From assembly GCA_900543605.1 (NCBI GenBank), contig UQSK01000038.1:1-17431 (forward strand): a DNA stretch of 17,431 bases. The letters run 5' to 3'. This document shows positions 1-6,306 of this stretch, one piece after another. The translations under genes were made by a program, and so were the position numbers. Numbering within the stretch: position 1 is the stretch's first letter; each line of letters starts with the position of its first letter. Below the pieces are notes generated by a model, which was not told the origin of the DNA, ran no database searches, and worked only from the letters and a program-made list of their open reading frames with translations. Source of the stretch: an uncultured Collinsella sp. GTDB lineage: Bacteria > Actinomycetota > Coriobacteriia > Coriobacteriales > Coriobacteriaceae.

Positions 1-53
1 CGAGATCTACACCTATTAAGGCGTCGGCAGCGTCAGATGTGTATAAGAGACAG
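1..53 (+). other. Illumina Nextera i5 adapter left in the contig (artefact)
   Basis: Bases 1-12 match the P5 tail of the Nextera primer, 13-20 (CTATTAAG) sit where the i5 index belongs and match the index I recall as S518, 21-34 match the read-1 primer part with one mismatch (G for T at 21), and 35-53 are the transposon mosaic end ending in AGATGTGTATAAGAGACAG. Read on the minus strand in the frame of the neighbouring gene it gives CLLYTSDAAD, a peptide well known as translated adapter in protein databases. This is library DNA, not genome; real sequence starts at 54. Confidence 0.97.
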
Positions 54-112
54 GCTTTAGCGTCGTCAGCGGCCTCGTCAGTGCCAGCGGCCTTAGCGTT
101 GTCAGCGGCCTC
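54..112 (-). repeat. Tandem 36-bp repeat in the AddB-like linker
   Basis: Bases 54-76 and 90-112 are 21/23 identical, a 36-bp period that encodes a 12-residue repeat (EAADNAK then EAADDAK) in the AddB-like protein. The adapter begins exactly at this repeat, so the true copy number is unknown. Confidence 0.75.
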
Positions 113-2053
113 TGCATGCGCCCGCAACTCGGTCCACACGGCAGCCGGATAGCACTCGCGCGCCTGGCGATCGTGCGCCACCCGGGCAAGCGCAACCGGG
201 CCGCGTGCCGCCTGCATCGCGTGGCCAAAGCGCGCGCGCAGCAAGGCCGCGGGCTCAAGCGTCACGCCCTCGCGACCAAGGCTCGCCGTCAGCGTGGCCA
301 GCGGCCCCTCCTCGTGCGAGAGCGGATAGCTGTCCAGATCGACATCGGCAAACAGCACGGCATCGTAGCTGCCGGGGCGCAGAGCCGCCGCATCGGCAAG
401 CGAAGCAAAACGAACCTGAGCACGTGGCGCACGGTCAACCTCGTGGGTCTCGTAATCGTAGGCGGTGCTACGCTTGTCCACCTTGGTGCGAATGCCATCG
501 AGCACGGGCACGGTCGCGGCCTGCGACACGTCGAGCGCGCGGGCGCCATTCATAAGGATGTCGATGACGTGGCGCAGCAGGGCCACCTCCGCCTGGCGAC
601 GGGCCTGGCCATCCAAGCTGCCCAGCGAACGATCGGGCAACGCCTCGGCAACGGCAAGCATGGCCTTGAGCGCCGTCACGGGCCTGTCACGCCACAGCGC
701 CTGGAACACGTCCGAAACCACACACGGCACGTTCTTAAACCAGTTCTCGTCGCTCGCCGCCTTGCGCGCCCCCCTCACCTGGCCCTGGACGCTCTGAAGC
801 AGACTCTTAACGCCCGCGGTAGTCTTGCTACGCGAGAGACGCATATTCTTATCGAAGGTACGGGCATTGACGGCATCAGCGCCCGAAAGCGGGCTGTAAA
901 TCCAGTCGGTAAGCTCCGGCGCGGGCCACCACTCGGTCTTTGACGCCGCACCCTCATCGGCGGCCTTCATGCGCTCGATCAGGCCGGCAAGCGCCGCAAA
1001 CTGCCTGCCCGCAATGGATTGGGAAAACGCCGTGAACTCAACTGTCTCGACAGCGATATGACGAGCTGCCAGACGAGAGGCGAGCTCACCGAACAGCTGG
1101 GGTGCCCGGGCAGAAACAACGAGCACGCGCACGGGGTCGGCGGGCGTTGCAGTGGCTTTATCGGCCTTGGACTCCTTGCACGCTTTCACCAACTTATCGA
1201 TGGCGTCCGCATAGACATGAGCACGGGCATGGGGGCCGGCGACCTCAATAAAGGCAGGCTGAGCGGCGGTCCCGCAAGCGGCATCAGACGCGACGGCGTC
1301 CTCCCCCAGCGGCGCGACCTCAAACAGCACACCGCGGGCATCAAATGCCACGGCAAGCTCCTCGCGCATCGCCGCCTGCTCGCGGGCAAGCAGCACGACG
1401 ACCTCTCCCCCATTGTTCGCCACGGCAGACAGTAGCTCGAGCAGTGCGTACGTAAACGACGTGATACCGCGCACGCATACGGCGCGGGTGCACGCCGGCA
1501 GGCTATCGGCCAGGACACCGGCCATAATGTCGGCCGCCTCGCAGGGCTCGACCATATCTCGACGGTCCAAACCGTCCGCATATGCGCGCAAAAGCTCGAA
1601 CACACGAGCCTCAGCATCGCTTTTTGGCTCAGGCTGGCAATTGTTTCCACGGCATCGCTCGGCCGTCGTCCCCGCCACACCCGGCAGCACGTCGCGGGCC
1701 ATGCGCGCGAGCATGCGCACCGTGCCCTGACTGCGCGAAAGCGGCTGCAAATCGGCATCGTCGAGACGCGTTACCATGTCCGAAAACAGCATCTGGCGTT
1801 GCAGGTTGTCCACGAAACCGCGTCCGTCGCCCAAAAGCTCCCAAAGCGAGCGAAGCCACGATGTAGGCGTCTTGTAGTCGACACCCAGCGAAACGCCGGC
1901 TTCCGCCGCATCATGACGGCACAGGTCGAGCTCGGCAAACGTAGGTGCCAGCAACACGGCACGCCCGTGGCGGGCAATAAGGTCGGCAAGCAACGCCGAC
2001 TCGGCATCGCTCAAATCCGTGCCGGCATTGGTGGTATAGATTCGAACAGGCAT
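54..2053 (-). CDS. AddB/RexB-like recombination nuclease subunit, 3' part missing
   Basis: The frame is open from ATG at 2053 down to the adapter junction, 666 codons with no stop. The N-terminus (MPVRIYTTNAG, then AVLLAPTFAEL near residue 35) and the segment FTYALLELLSAVANNGGEVVVLLARE near residue 205 look like the inactive helicase domain of AddB/RexB, the partner of AddA/RexA in double-strand break repair. No Walker A motif is visible near the N-terminus, as in RexB-type proteins. The PD-(D/E)XK nuclease and iron-sulfur cysteines expected at the C-terminus would lie beyond the window, so nuclease function is inferred from family only. Family length is usually 1000-1200 residues. The visible end is an Ala/Asp/Glu-rich linker with a tandem repeat. 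The start was chosen because it directly precedes the conserved N-terminal strand. It could also be a more distant PD-(D/E)XK family protein. Confidence 0.7.
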
Positions 2054-2135
2054 GGTCCTCCGCTCAAACTGTTCGCAATAATCAATGCATCCATCCTACC
2101 CGCCCAAGCGGACAGATTTGCCCCACGCCAACAGA

Positions 2136-2224
2136 TTTGATCCCTTGGGGACGGAGGAAAACGGATCACCGAGGGGGTCTGTCTAACCCGGTGATCCGTT
2201 TTCCTCCGTCCCCAAGGGATCAAA
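2136..2224. repeat. Inverted pair of 31-bp REP-like units (REPIN-like)
   Basis: A perfect inverted repeat with 36-bp arms (2136-2171 and 2189-2224) and a 17-bp loop. Each arm contains one 31-bp unit (2138-2168 and 2192-2222) that is itself bounded by TGATCC and GGATCA around the core GGGGACGGAGGAAAAC. Single copies of the same unit occur at 14634-14664 and 15031-15061. Two inverted REPs around a short spacer is the REPIN layout. It lies between the yerC-like terminator and the start of the AddB-like gene, so it may also shape transcripts there. Confidence 0.85.
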
Positions 2225-2249
2225 AAACCGCCCCAGAAGGAGCGGTTTT
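2223..2249 (-). terminator. Rho-independent terminator of the yerC-like gene
   Basis: On the minus strand AAAACCGCTCC, loop TTCT, then GGGGCGGTTTTTTG: an 11-bp stem with one mismatch followed by six T. It starts about 25 bp after the yerC-like stop codon. Confidence 0.8.
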
Positions 2250-2273
2250 GTACAAATCGTTTTTTGGCGCGGC

Positions 2274-2573
2274 CTACTCGCCATCCTCCAGCTTAATGAG
2301 GATTTTGCGGTAGCCACCGTACTCGCCGTTGAGCGCCTTGGACACACGGCTCACCGTGGTGGACGAAGCGCCGGTACGGGCCTGAACCTCGACATAGGGC
2401 TCGCCCTCGTCCAGGTAACGCGCGACCTGCAGACGCTGCGATAGATCGCAAATCTCGCGCGGCGTGCAGATATCGGTCAAAAACGCTTGGATATCTTTCT
2501 CGTCGTCCAAAAGGCTAAATGCGTGGACCAGCTGCTTGACATCAGGCTTGTCAAACATGTTCTCGATATTCAT
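2274..2573 (-). CDS. YerC/YecD-type TrpR-like transcriptional regulator
   Basis: A 99-residue protein with the layout of the YerC/YecD family, a relative of the Trp repressor. The helical N-terminus (FDKPDVKQLVHAFSLLDDEKDIQAFLTDICTP) is followed by the helix-turn-helix region REICDLSQRLQVARYLDEG then TGASSTTVSRVSKALNG, with SSTTVSRV as the likely recognition helix. Length fits the family (90-105 residues). The family binds DNA as a dimer, but its ligand and regulon are poorly known; tryptophan control should not be assumed. The gene stands alone, with a terminator right after it and a candidate extended -10 promoter about 100 bp upstream. Only a weak GGCGGTG ribosome binding site precedes the ATG. 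Confidence 0.88.
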   Translation of the reverse strand: MNIENMFDKPDVKQLVHAFSLLDDEKDIQAFLTDICTPREICDLSQRLQVARYLDEGEPYVEVQARTGASSTTVSRVSKALNGEYGGYRKILIKLEDGE

Positions 2574-2897
2574 CGATCACCGCCAAACCCGCCAAAAGGC
2601 ATCGAAGTTGATACTGACATCGGGCATCGTTCGCCCGTAATATGCAATAAAACTATGCATGGGCCATTTGCCCGTAGCAGTGTAGCACACCACCAAACTA
2701 AAGCGACAAGACTCTCTGCCAGCGGCACGTTTTTTAGGACGAACGCCGTTTTGAAACCGAATGCGCACGTAAGCTCCACGAATATCTGAGACAATGGGCG
2801 GCCGAACAAGGCGGCACACCCGCTCGGCCGTCCAAGCTGCCGCAGCAAGCCGTTTCAAGCGATACCAACACACCCTGCGCAAGAAAGGATTCACACC
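2574..2897. other. 324-bp divergent intergenic region with leader hairpin
   Basis: No gene is visible between the yerC-like start and the YvlD-like start. It holds a candidate minus-strand promoter (2679-2709), a stable hairpin at 2796-2833 (GGGCGGCCGA paired with TCGGCCGTCC, inner GCGG-CACAC-CCGC), and the ribosome binding site AAAGGA at 2884-2889. No clear plus-strand -35/-10 pair was found. The hairpin is not followed by T residues, so it is probably not a terminator. Confidence 0.5.
2679..2709 (-). promoter_or_regulatory. Candidate extended -10 promoter for the yerC-like gene
   Basis: Minus strand TGC-TACACT (2687-2679) fits an extended -10 element, with TTGTCG (2709-2704) upstream at a long 19-bp spacing. 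The start site would be near 2672, giving a leader of about 100 bases. Confidence 0.4.
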
Positions 2898-3263
2898 ATG
2901 CGCTTTATGCTTAACTGGCTCTTTACCTCGATCGCCATCGCGATCGCAACGTTTCTCGTCCCCGGCATTCAGCCCTTCGGCATGGCCGACGCTTGGGTCT
3001 GCTTTGCCTTCGTGGGACTGTTCCTCAACATCGTCGACTCGCTCGTCAAGCCGTTCCTGACGGTCATCTCGCTGCCGCTCACTATTATCACGCTTGGTAT
3101 TTTTCAGCTCGTAGTCAATAGTTTTATGCTCGAGCTGGCCAGCTACCTGTCGGTCAATCTGCTGGGAGCGGGTATCTCCATTGCCGGCTTTGGATCGGCC
3201 TTTATGGGCAGCATCCTGGTATCCATCATGCGCAGCATTCTCGACAGCATCGCCAGGAACTAA
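2898..3263 (+). CDS. YvlD / phage-holin-family-4 type membrane protein
   Basis: A 121-residue, very hydrophobic protein with about four membrane segments (roughly residues 4-22, 30-50, 55-76 and 92-115). The motif NIVDSLVKPFLTVISLPLTIITLGIF matches the YvlD family (PF04020), named holin-like but mostly chromosomal and of unknown role; in Bacillus the yvlABCD operon belongs to a cell-envelope stress regulon. There is no lysin or phage gene nearby, so a lysis role is unlikely. The start is fixed by AAAGGA at 2884-2889, 8 bases before the ATG. It appears to be monocistronic, ending before a stem-loop at 3301-3331. Confidence 0.85.
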   Translation: MRFMLNWLFTSIAIAIATFLVPGIQPFGMADAWVCFAFVGLFLNIVDSLVKPFLTVISLPLTIITLGIFQLVVNSFMLELASYLSVNLLGAGISIAGFGSAFMGSILVSIMRSILDSIARN

Positions 3264-3300
3264 AGCGACCGGATACGGACCGCCACAACACGCCAAAACG

Positions 3301-3331
3301 AAGGCCGTCCATCGCAACGATGGGCGGCCTT
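3301..3331. terminator. Stem-loop downstream of the YvlD-like gene
   Basis: AAGGCCGTCCATCG, loop CAA, CGATGGGCGGCCTT: a 14-bp stem with one G-U pair. It lies 37 bp after the stop codon, between two convergent genes. The T tract is weak on both strands, so it may work as an imperfect bidirectional terminator. Confidence 0.6.
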
Positions 3332-3366
3332 GTCATTTGTCAAGCCTCAGAGGGCAAGAAAATCTA

Positions 3367-3391
3367 CCATTTCTGCCCCGTCCCCAAATGG
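3367..3391 (-). repeat. Short palindrome with GGGGACGGGG core (REP-like, type B)
   Basis: CCATTT (3367-3372) and AAATGG (3386-3391) flank CTGCCCCGTCCCC; on the minus strand the loop reads GGGGACGGGGCAG. It ends 9 bp beyond the Rrf2 stop codon. An alternative pairing of CTGCC (3373-3377) with GGCAG (3390-3394) is also possible. The loop core resembles that of the 31-bp repeats although the stem is unrelated. Confidence 0.55.
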
Positions 3392-3400
3392 CAGGTGGGG

Positions 3401-3829
3401 CTAGATGACGTAGTCGTAGCCCTCGTTGGGGGCGACGAGCGCATCGAGCGTCACGCCATCGAGGTAGTCGTTGATGAGCTTGTCCAGGTTCTTCCACACG
3501 CCGAGTGTAGGACACTCGTCCGAACGCGAGCAGCCCTTGCAGTCGCCGTCCAGGCATGCGACCGGTGCCAGGCTGCCTTCGGTCAGGCGCAAGATCTCGC
3601 CCACCGTGTACTGCTCGGGCGGACGCGTGAGCACGTAGCCGCCGCCCTTGCCGCGCATGCCCGAGAGCATATTGGCGCGGACGAGCGTAGCCAAAATGTT
3701 CTCCAGATATTTCTCAGAAATCCCCTGACGCGCCGCGATCTCTTTGAGGGGAATGCGGCCTGCCGCCTGGTGCTCGGCCAGGTCAACCATAACGCGCAGG
3801 GCATATCTGCCCTTTGTGGAAACCAACAT
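3401..3829 (-). CDS. Rrf2-family transcriptional regulator with four cysteines
   Basis: A 142-residue Rrf2 protein: winged helix-turn-helix at about residues 1-75 (STKGRYALRVMVDLA, IPLKEIAARQGISEKYLENILATL, wing GMRGKGGGYVLTRPP), then a dimerisation helix. Cys92, Cys97, Cys100 and Cys106 cluster in the loop where IscR carries its iron-sulfur ligands (IscR uses three Cys about six residues apart plus a His), so metal or redox sensing is plausible. The gene is divergent from cysK with 252 bp between them. CymR, another Rrf2 member, represses cysteine genes in Bacillus, so cysK is the obvious target candidate. Whether it is IscR-like or CymR-like is not settled by sequence alone. A modest AAAGGC lies 10 bases before the ATG. 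Confidence 0.9.
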   Translation of the reverse strand: MLVSTKGRYALRVMVDLAEHQAAGRIPLKEIAARQGISEKYLENILATLVRANMLSGMRGKGGGYVLTRPPEQYTVGEILRLTEGSLAPVACLDGDCKGCSRSDECPTLGVWKNLDKLINDYLDGVTLDALVAPNEGYDYVI

Positions 3830-3865
3830 ATATATTGCTGCCTTTCGGTCTTTTAATTCGTAGAA

Positions 3866-3893
3866 ATTCTAGCCGAAAAATTGGTTTTGAAAA
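3866..3893 (-). promoter_or_regulatory. Candidate promoter of the Rrf2 gene
   Basis: Minus strand TTTTCA (3893-3888), 16-bp spacer, TAGAAT (3871-3866). It would give a leader of about 30 bases before the Rrf2 ATG. Confidence 0.4.
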
Positions 3894-3946
3894 TACCTAT
3901 TCCCGTCAAGCTGGTTAATCGACTCGTAATAATCTTCTATTTCCTA

Positions 3947-3975
3947 TTGCGTTACTAGGCTTTAGTGCCTACTAT
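3947..3975 (+). promoter_or_regulatory. cysK promoter with inverted repeat in the spacer
   Basis: TTGCGT (3947-3952), 17-bp spacer and TACTAT (3970-3975) form a good sigma-70-type promoter. The spacer carries the inverted repeat TAGGC-N6-GCCTA (3956-3971), placed so that a bound protein would block RNA polymerase; the divergent Rrf2 protein is the natural candidate. The expected start near 3982 leaves a leader of about 100 bases. Confidence 0.6.
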
Positions 3976-4081
3976 GCTTGCCAACAGCAAACGAACAACC
4001 TATAAGGTTTGTGGGTTTCGCTGTTACACACACCGTAAAACCACACGGTATCCAGTCATTTGAACACTTTGGAGGTTCACC

Positions 4082-5020
4082 ATGAGCAATGTTTACACGT
4101 CCATCGATCAGCTTATCGGCCACACTCCGCTTCTGGAGCTCACTCACTTTGAGGCCGATGAAGACCTCAAGGCCCGCGTGCTCGTCAAGCTGGAATACTT
4201 CAACCCCGCCGGGTCCGTCAAAGACCGCGTCGCCAAGAGCATGATTGACGAGGCCGAGAAGGCAGGCAAGCTCGTGCGCGGTGGCGACTACACCATCATC
4301 GAGCCCACGAGTGGCAACACCGGCGTCGGCATCGCCTCGGTGGCGGCGGCTCGCGGCTACAAGGTGATCATCACCATGCCCGAGACCATGTCCGTCGAGC
4401 GCCGCAAGCTGATGCAGGCATACGGCGCACAGCTCGTGCTCACCGACGGCTCCAAGGGCATGAAGGGCGCCATCGCCAAGGCCGAGGAACTGCAGAAGGA
4501 GACACCCAACAGCATTATCGCCGGCCAGTTTGTAAACCCCGCCAACCCCGCCATCCACAAGGCCACGACCGGCCCCGAGATCTGGGATGACACCGACGGC
4601 AAGGTCGACATCTTCGTCGCCGGCGTTGGCACCGGCGGCACCGTGACCGGCGTGGGCGAGTTCCTCAAGGAGCAGAACCCCGAGATTAAGGTCGTCGCCG
4701 TTGAGCCCGCCACCTCCCCGGTGCTCTCCAAGGGCCAGGCCGGCCCGCACAAGATTCAGGGCATCGGCGCCGGCTTTGTGCCCGACGTCCTCGACACCCA
4801 GATCTACGACGAGATCATCCCCGTCGAGAACGACGACGCCTTTGCCACTGGTCGCGCCGTGGGCCACAAGGAGGGCGTGCTCGTGGGCATTTCGTCCGGT
4901 GCCGCCGTGTGGGCCGCACTGCAGCTGGCCAAGCGTCCCGAGAACGAGGGCAAGACCATCGTGACGCTGCTCGCCGATACCGGTGAGCGCTACCTGTCCA
5001 CGGCACTCTTCCAGGACTAG
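4082..5020 (+). CDS. cysK: Cysteine synthase A (O-acetylserine sulfhydrylase)
   Basis: 312 residues, the usual length. It makes L-cysteine and acetate from O-acetylserine and sulfide, using pyridoxal phosphate (PLP), in the cytoplasm. Visible motifs: NPAGSVKDR with the PLP lysine K47, the substrate loop PTSGNTG at 75-81, the phosphate-binding loop GVGTGGT at 181-187, and GISSGAA near 269-275 where the pyridine nitrogen is held. GGAGG at 4071-4075 lies 6 bases before the ATG. It is divergent from an Rrf2 regulator and upstream of mnmA. In Bacillus, CysK also binds the Rrf2 protein CymR to form a repressor complex, so the pairing here may be regulatory as well as metabolic (inference). No serine acetyltransferase gene (cysE) lies nearby. 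Confidence 0.96.
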   Translation: MSNVYTSIDQLIGHTPLLELTHFEADEDLKARVLVKLEYFNPAGSVKDRVAKSMIDEAEKAGKLVRGGDYTIIEPTSGNTGVGIASVAAARGYKVIITMPETMSVERRKLMQAYGAQLVLTDGSKGMKGAIAKAEELQKETPNSIIAGQFVNPANPAIHKATTGPEIWDDTDGKVDIFVAGVGTGGTVTGVGEFLKEQNPEIKVVAVEPATSPVLSKGQAGPHKIQGIGAGFVPDVLDTQIYDEIIPVENDDAFATGRAVGHKEGVLVGISSGAAVWAALQLAKRPENEGKTIVTLLADTGERYLSTALFQD

Positions 5021-5116
5021 GGCCTCGCCCATAGGTTGAGCCCAGGACGAATCGGTCTCCTCTCTCCCGGCAGTCTGAGCCCATCCCATCGGGGCGCCCC
5101 ACGAGACGTCCGAACT

Positions 5117-5125
5117 TGTTACAAT
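5117..5125 (+). promoter_or_regulatory. Extended -10 promoter for mnmA
   Basis: TG-T-TACAAT (5117-5125) matches the extended -10 consensus; no good -35 is seen, and the perfect palindrome GGGGCGCCCC (5091-5100) overlaps the -35 position. Transcription would start near 5131, inside or at the base of the hairpin at 5130-5157. Confidence 0.5.
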
Positions 5126-5129
5126 GTCT

Positions 5130-5168
5130 GCGGCGCGGAACCAGCCTCCCGCGCCGCTTTTCTTTTTT
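5130..5168 (+). terminator. Terminator-like hairpin upstream of mnmA
   Basis: GCGGCGCGG pairs with CCGCGCCGC (5130-5138 / 5149-5157), followed by a T-rich run (TTTTCTTTTTT). It looks like a Rho-independent terminator for cysK, about 110 bp after the cysK stop, and also sits at the predicted 5' end of the mnmA transcript. Confidence 0.75.
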
Positions 5169-5197
5169 GGCCACATGCCACCAAGGAGAACCTCCCC

Positions 5198-6298
5198 ATG
5201 CACAACAAGCGCGTGCTCGTCGCCATGAGCGGCGGCGTCGATTCCAGCGTGACCGCGTACCTGCTCAAAAGCCAGGGCTACGAATGCGTCGGTGCCACCA
5301 TGCGCCTCACCTGTCCCGCGCCCGATCCCGTCATGGGCATGAGTAAGGTCGACCGCGACATCGCCGATGCAAAGGCCGTCGCCGAGCGCCTGGGGATACC
5401 CCACCATGTGCTCGACCTGCAGCAGACCTTCGACCGCAACGTTATCGAGCGCTTCGTGACTGCCTATCAGGAGGGACTGACGCCCAACCCGTGTATCATC
5501 TGCAACCGCCATATTAAGTTTGGCGCGCTGCTCGATGCGGCACTCGATATGGGCTGCGACTACATCGCCACAGGTCACTACGCCAAAACGAGCCAGGCGT
5601 CCGACGGCACCTGGCAGCTGAACCGCGGCGAAGATCCCAAAAAGGACCAAAGCTACTTTTTGTATTCGCTTACGCAGGAACGCCTGGCGCACACAATCTT
5701 TCCGCTGGCAGGCTTGGACAAAGAGCGCGACGTGCGCCGCATTGCCGCCGAGCAGGGCTTCATCAACGCCCAGAAAGCCGAGAGCGAGGATATCTGCTTT
5801 ATCGCGGACGGCGACTACGCGGGCTATATCGAGCGCCGCTGCGGACATGCCGCTGCACCGGGCGTCATTGTGTGGCGCGACGGCAGCGTGGTCGGACGCC
5901 ATAACGGCGCGTTGCGCTATACCATCGGCCAGCGCAAGGGCTTGGGCGTCGCGATGGCGCATCCCGTGTACGTAACGGACGTCGATGCCGCCAACAACAT
6001 TGTGCATCTGGGCGAGGCCGAGGACCTGACGGCCACAGCGCTCACGGCCAACGACTGGATCTGGAGCGCGCCAGCAGAGCGCATGGAGGCCGAGCTCAAT
6101 GCGGGCGGCATTCGCGTGGGCGCCAAGTACCGTTACCGTCAGAAAGACCAGGCAGCAACCCTTACACGTGGCGCCGACGGGCAAATGCTGCTGACTTTTG
6201 ACGAGCCGCAGCGAGCCATCGCCCCCGGCCAGGCAGTCGTTATCTACCGCGGCGACGTCGTCTTGGGTGGCGGCACCGTTACGGCAGCTATCAAGTAG
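5198..6298 (+). CDS. mnmA: tRNA-specific 2-thiouridylase MnmA
   Basis: 366 residues. MnmA activates U34 of Lys, Glu and Gln tRNAs with ATP and inserts sulfur to give 2-thiouridine at the wobble position. The ATP PP-loop SGGVDSS lies at 11-17, the first catalytic cysteine is C99 in NPCIIC, and the second is C200 in SEDICF. The segments DQSYFLYSL and YTIGQRKGLGVA are typical of the family. The start at 5198 is set by AAGGAG (5183-5188), 9 bases upstream; an in-frame ATG at 5036 would place the PP-loop too far inside the protein and precedes the promoter and hairpin. The sulfur donor, normally a cysteine desulfurase, is not in the window, but cysK lies just upstream. Confidence 0.97.
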   Translation: MHNKRVLVAMSGGVDSSVTAYLLKSQGYECVGATMRLTCPAPDPVMGMSKVDRDIADAKAVAERLGIPHHVLDLQQTFDRNVIERFVTAYQEGLTPNPCIICNRHIKFGALLDAALDMGCDYIATGHYAKTSQASDGTWQLNRGEDPKKDQSYFLYSLTQERLAHTIFPLAGLDKERDVRRIAAEQGFINAQKAESEDICFIADGDYAGYIERRCGHAAAPGVIVWRDGSVVGRHNGALRYTIGQRKGLGVAMAHPVYVTDVDAANNIVHLGEAEDLTATALTANDWIWSAPAERMEAELNAGGIRVGAKYRYRQKDQAATLTRGADGQMLLTFDEPQRAIAPGQAVVIYRGDVVLGGGTVTAAIK

Positions 6299-6306
6299 CC
6301 GCGGGA

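Noticed and set aside
116..943. 275-codon plus-strand frame opposite the AddB-like gene
   Set aside because: Basic Arg/His/Gly-rich antisense frame with no ribosome binding site or domain; the minus strand frame is open over the whole 2 kb and has family features.
2898..3263. Prophage lysis gene
   Set aside because: The protein belongs to the chromosomal YvlD group and there are no phage genes around it.
3982..4081. Riboswitch or T-box in the cysK leader
   Set aside because: Only short pairings (ACCGT/ACGGT and AACC/GGTT) are present; no T-box anti-terminator motif, no SAM riboswitch pattern and no terminator.
3962..6184. 740-codon open frame on the minus strand across cysK and mnmA
   Set aside because: It is antisense to two well-supported enzymes; its sequence is low-complexity Gly/Ala/Val/His/Asp-rich, as expected from the mirror of GC-rich codons, and has no recognisable domain.
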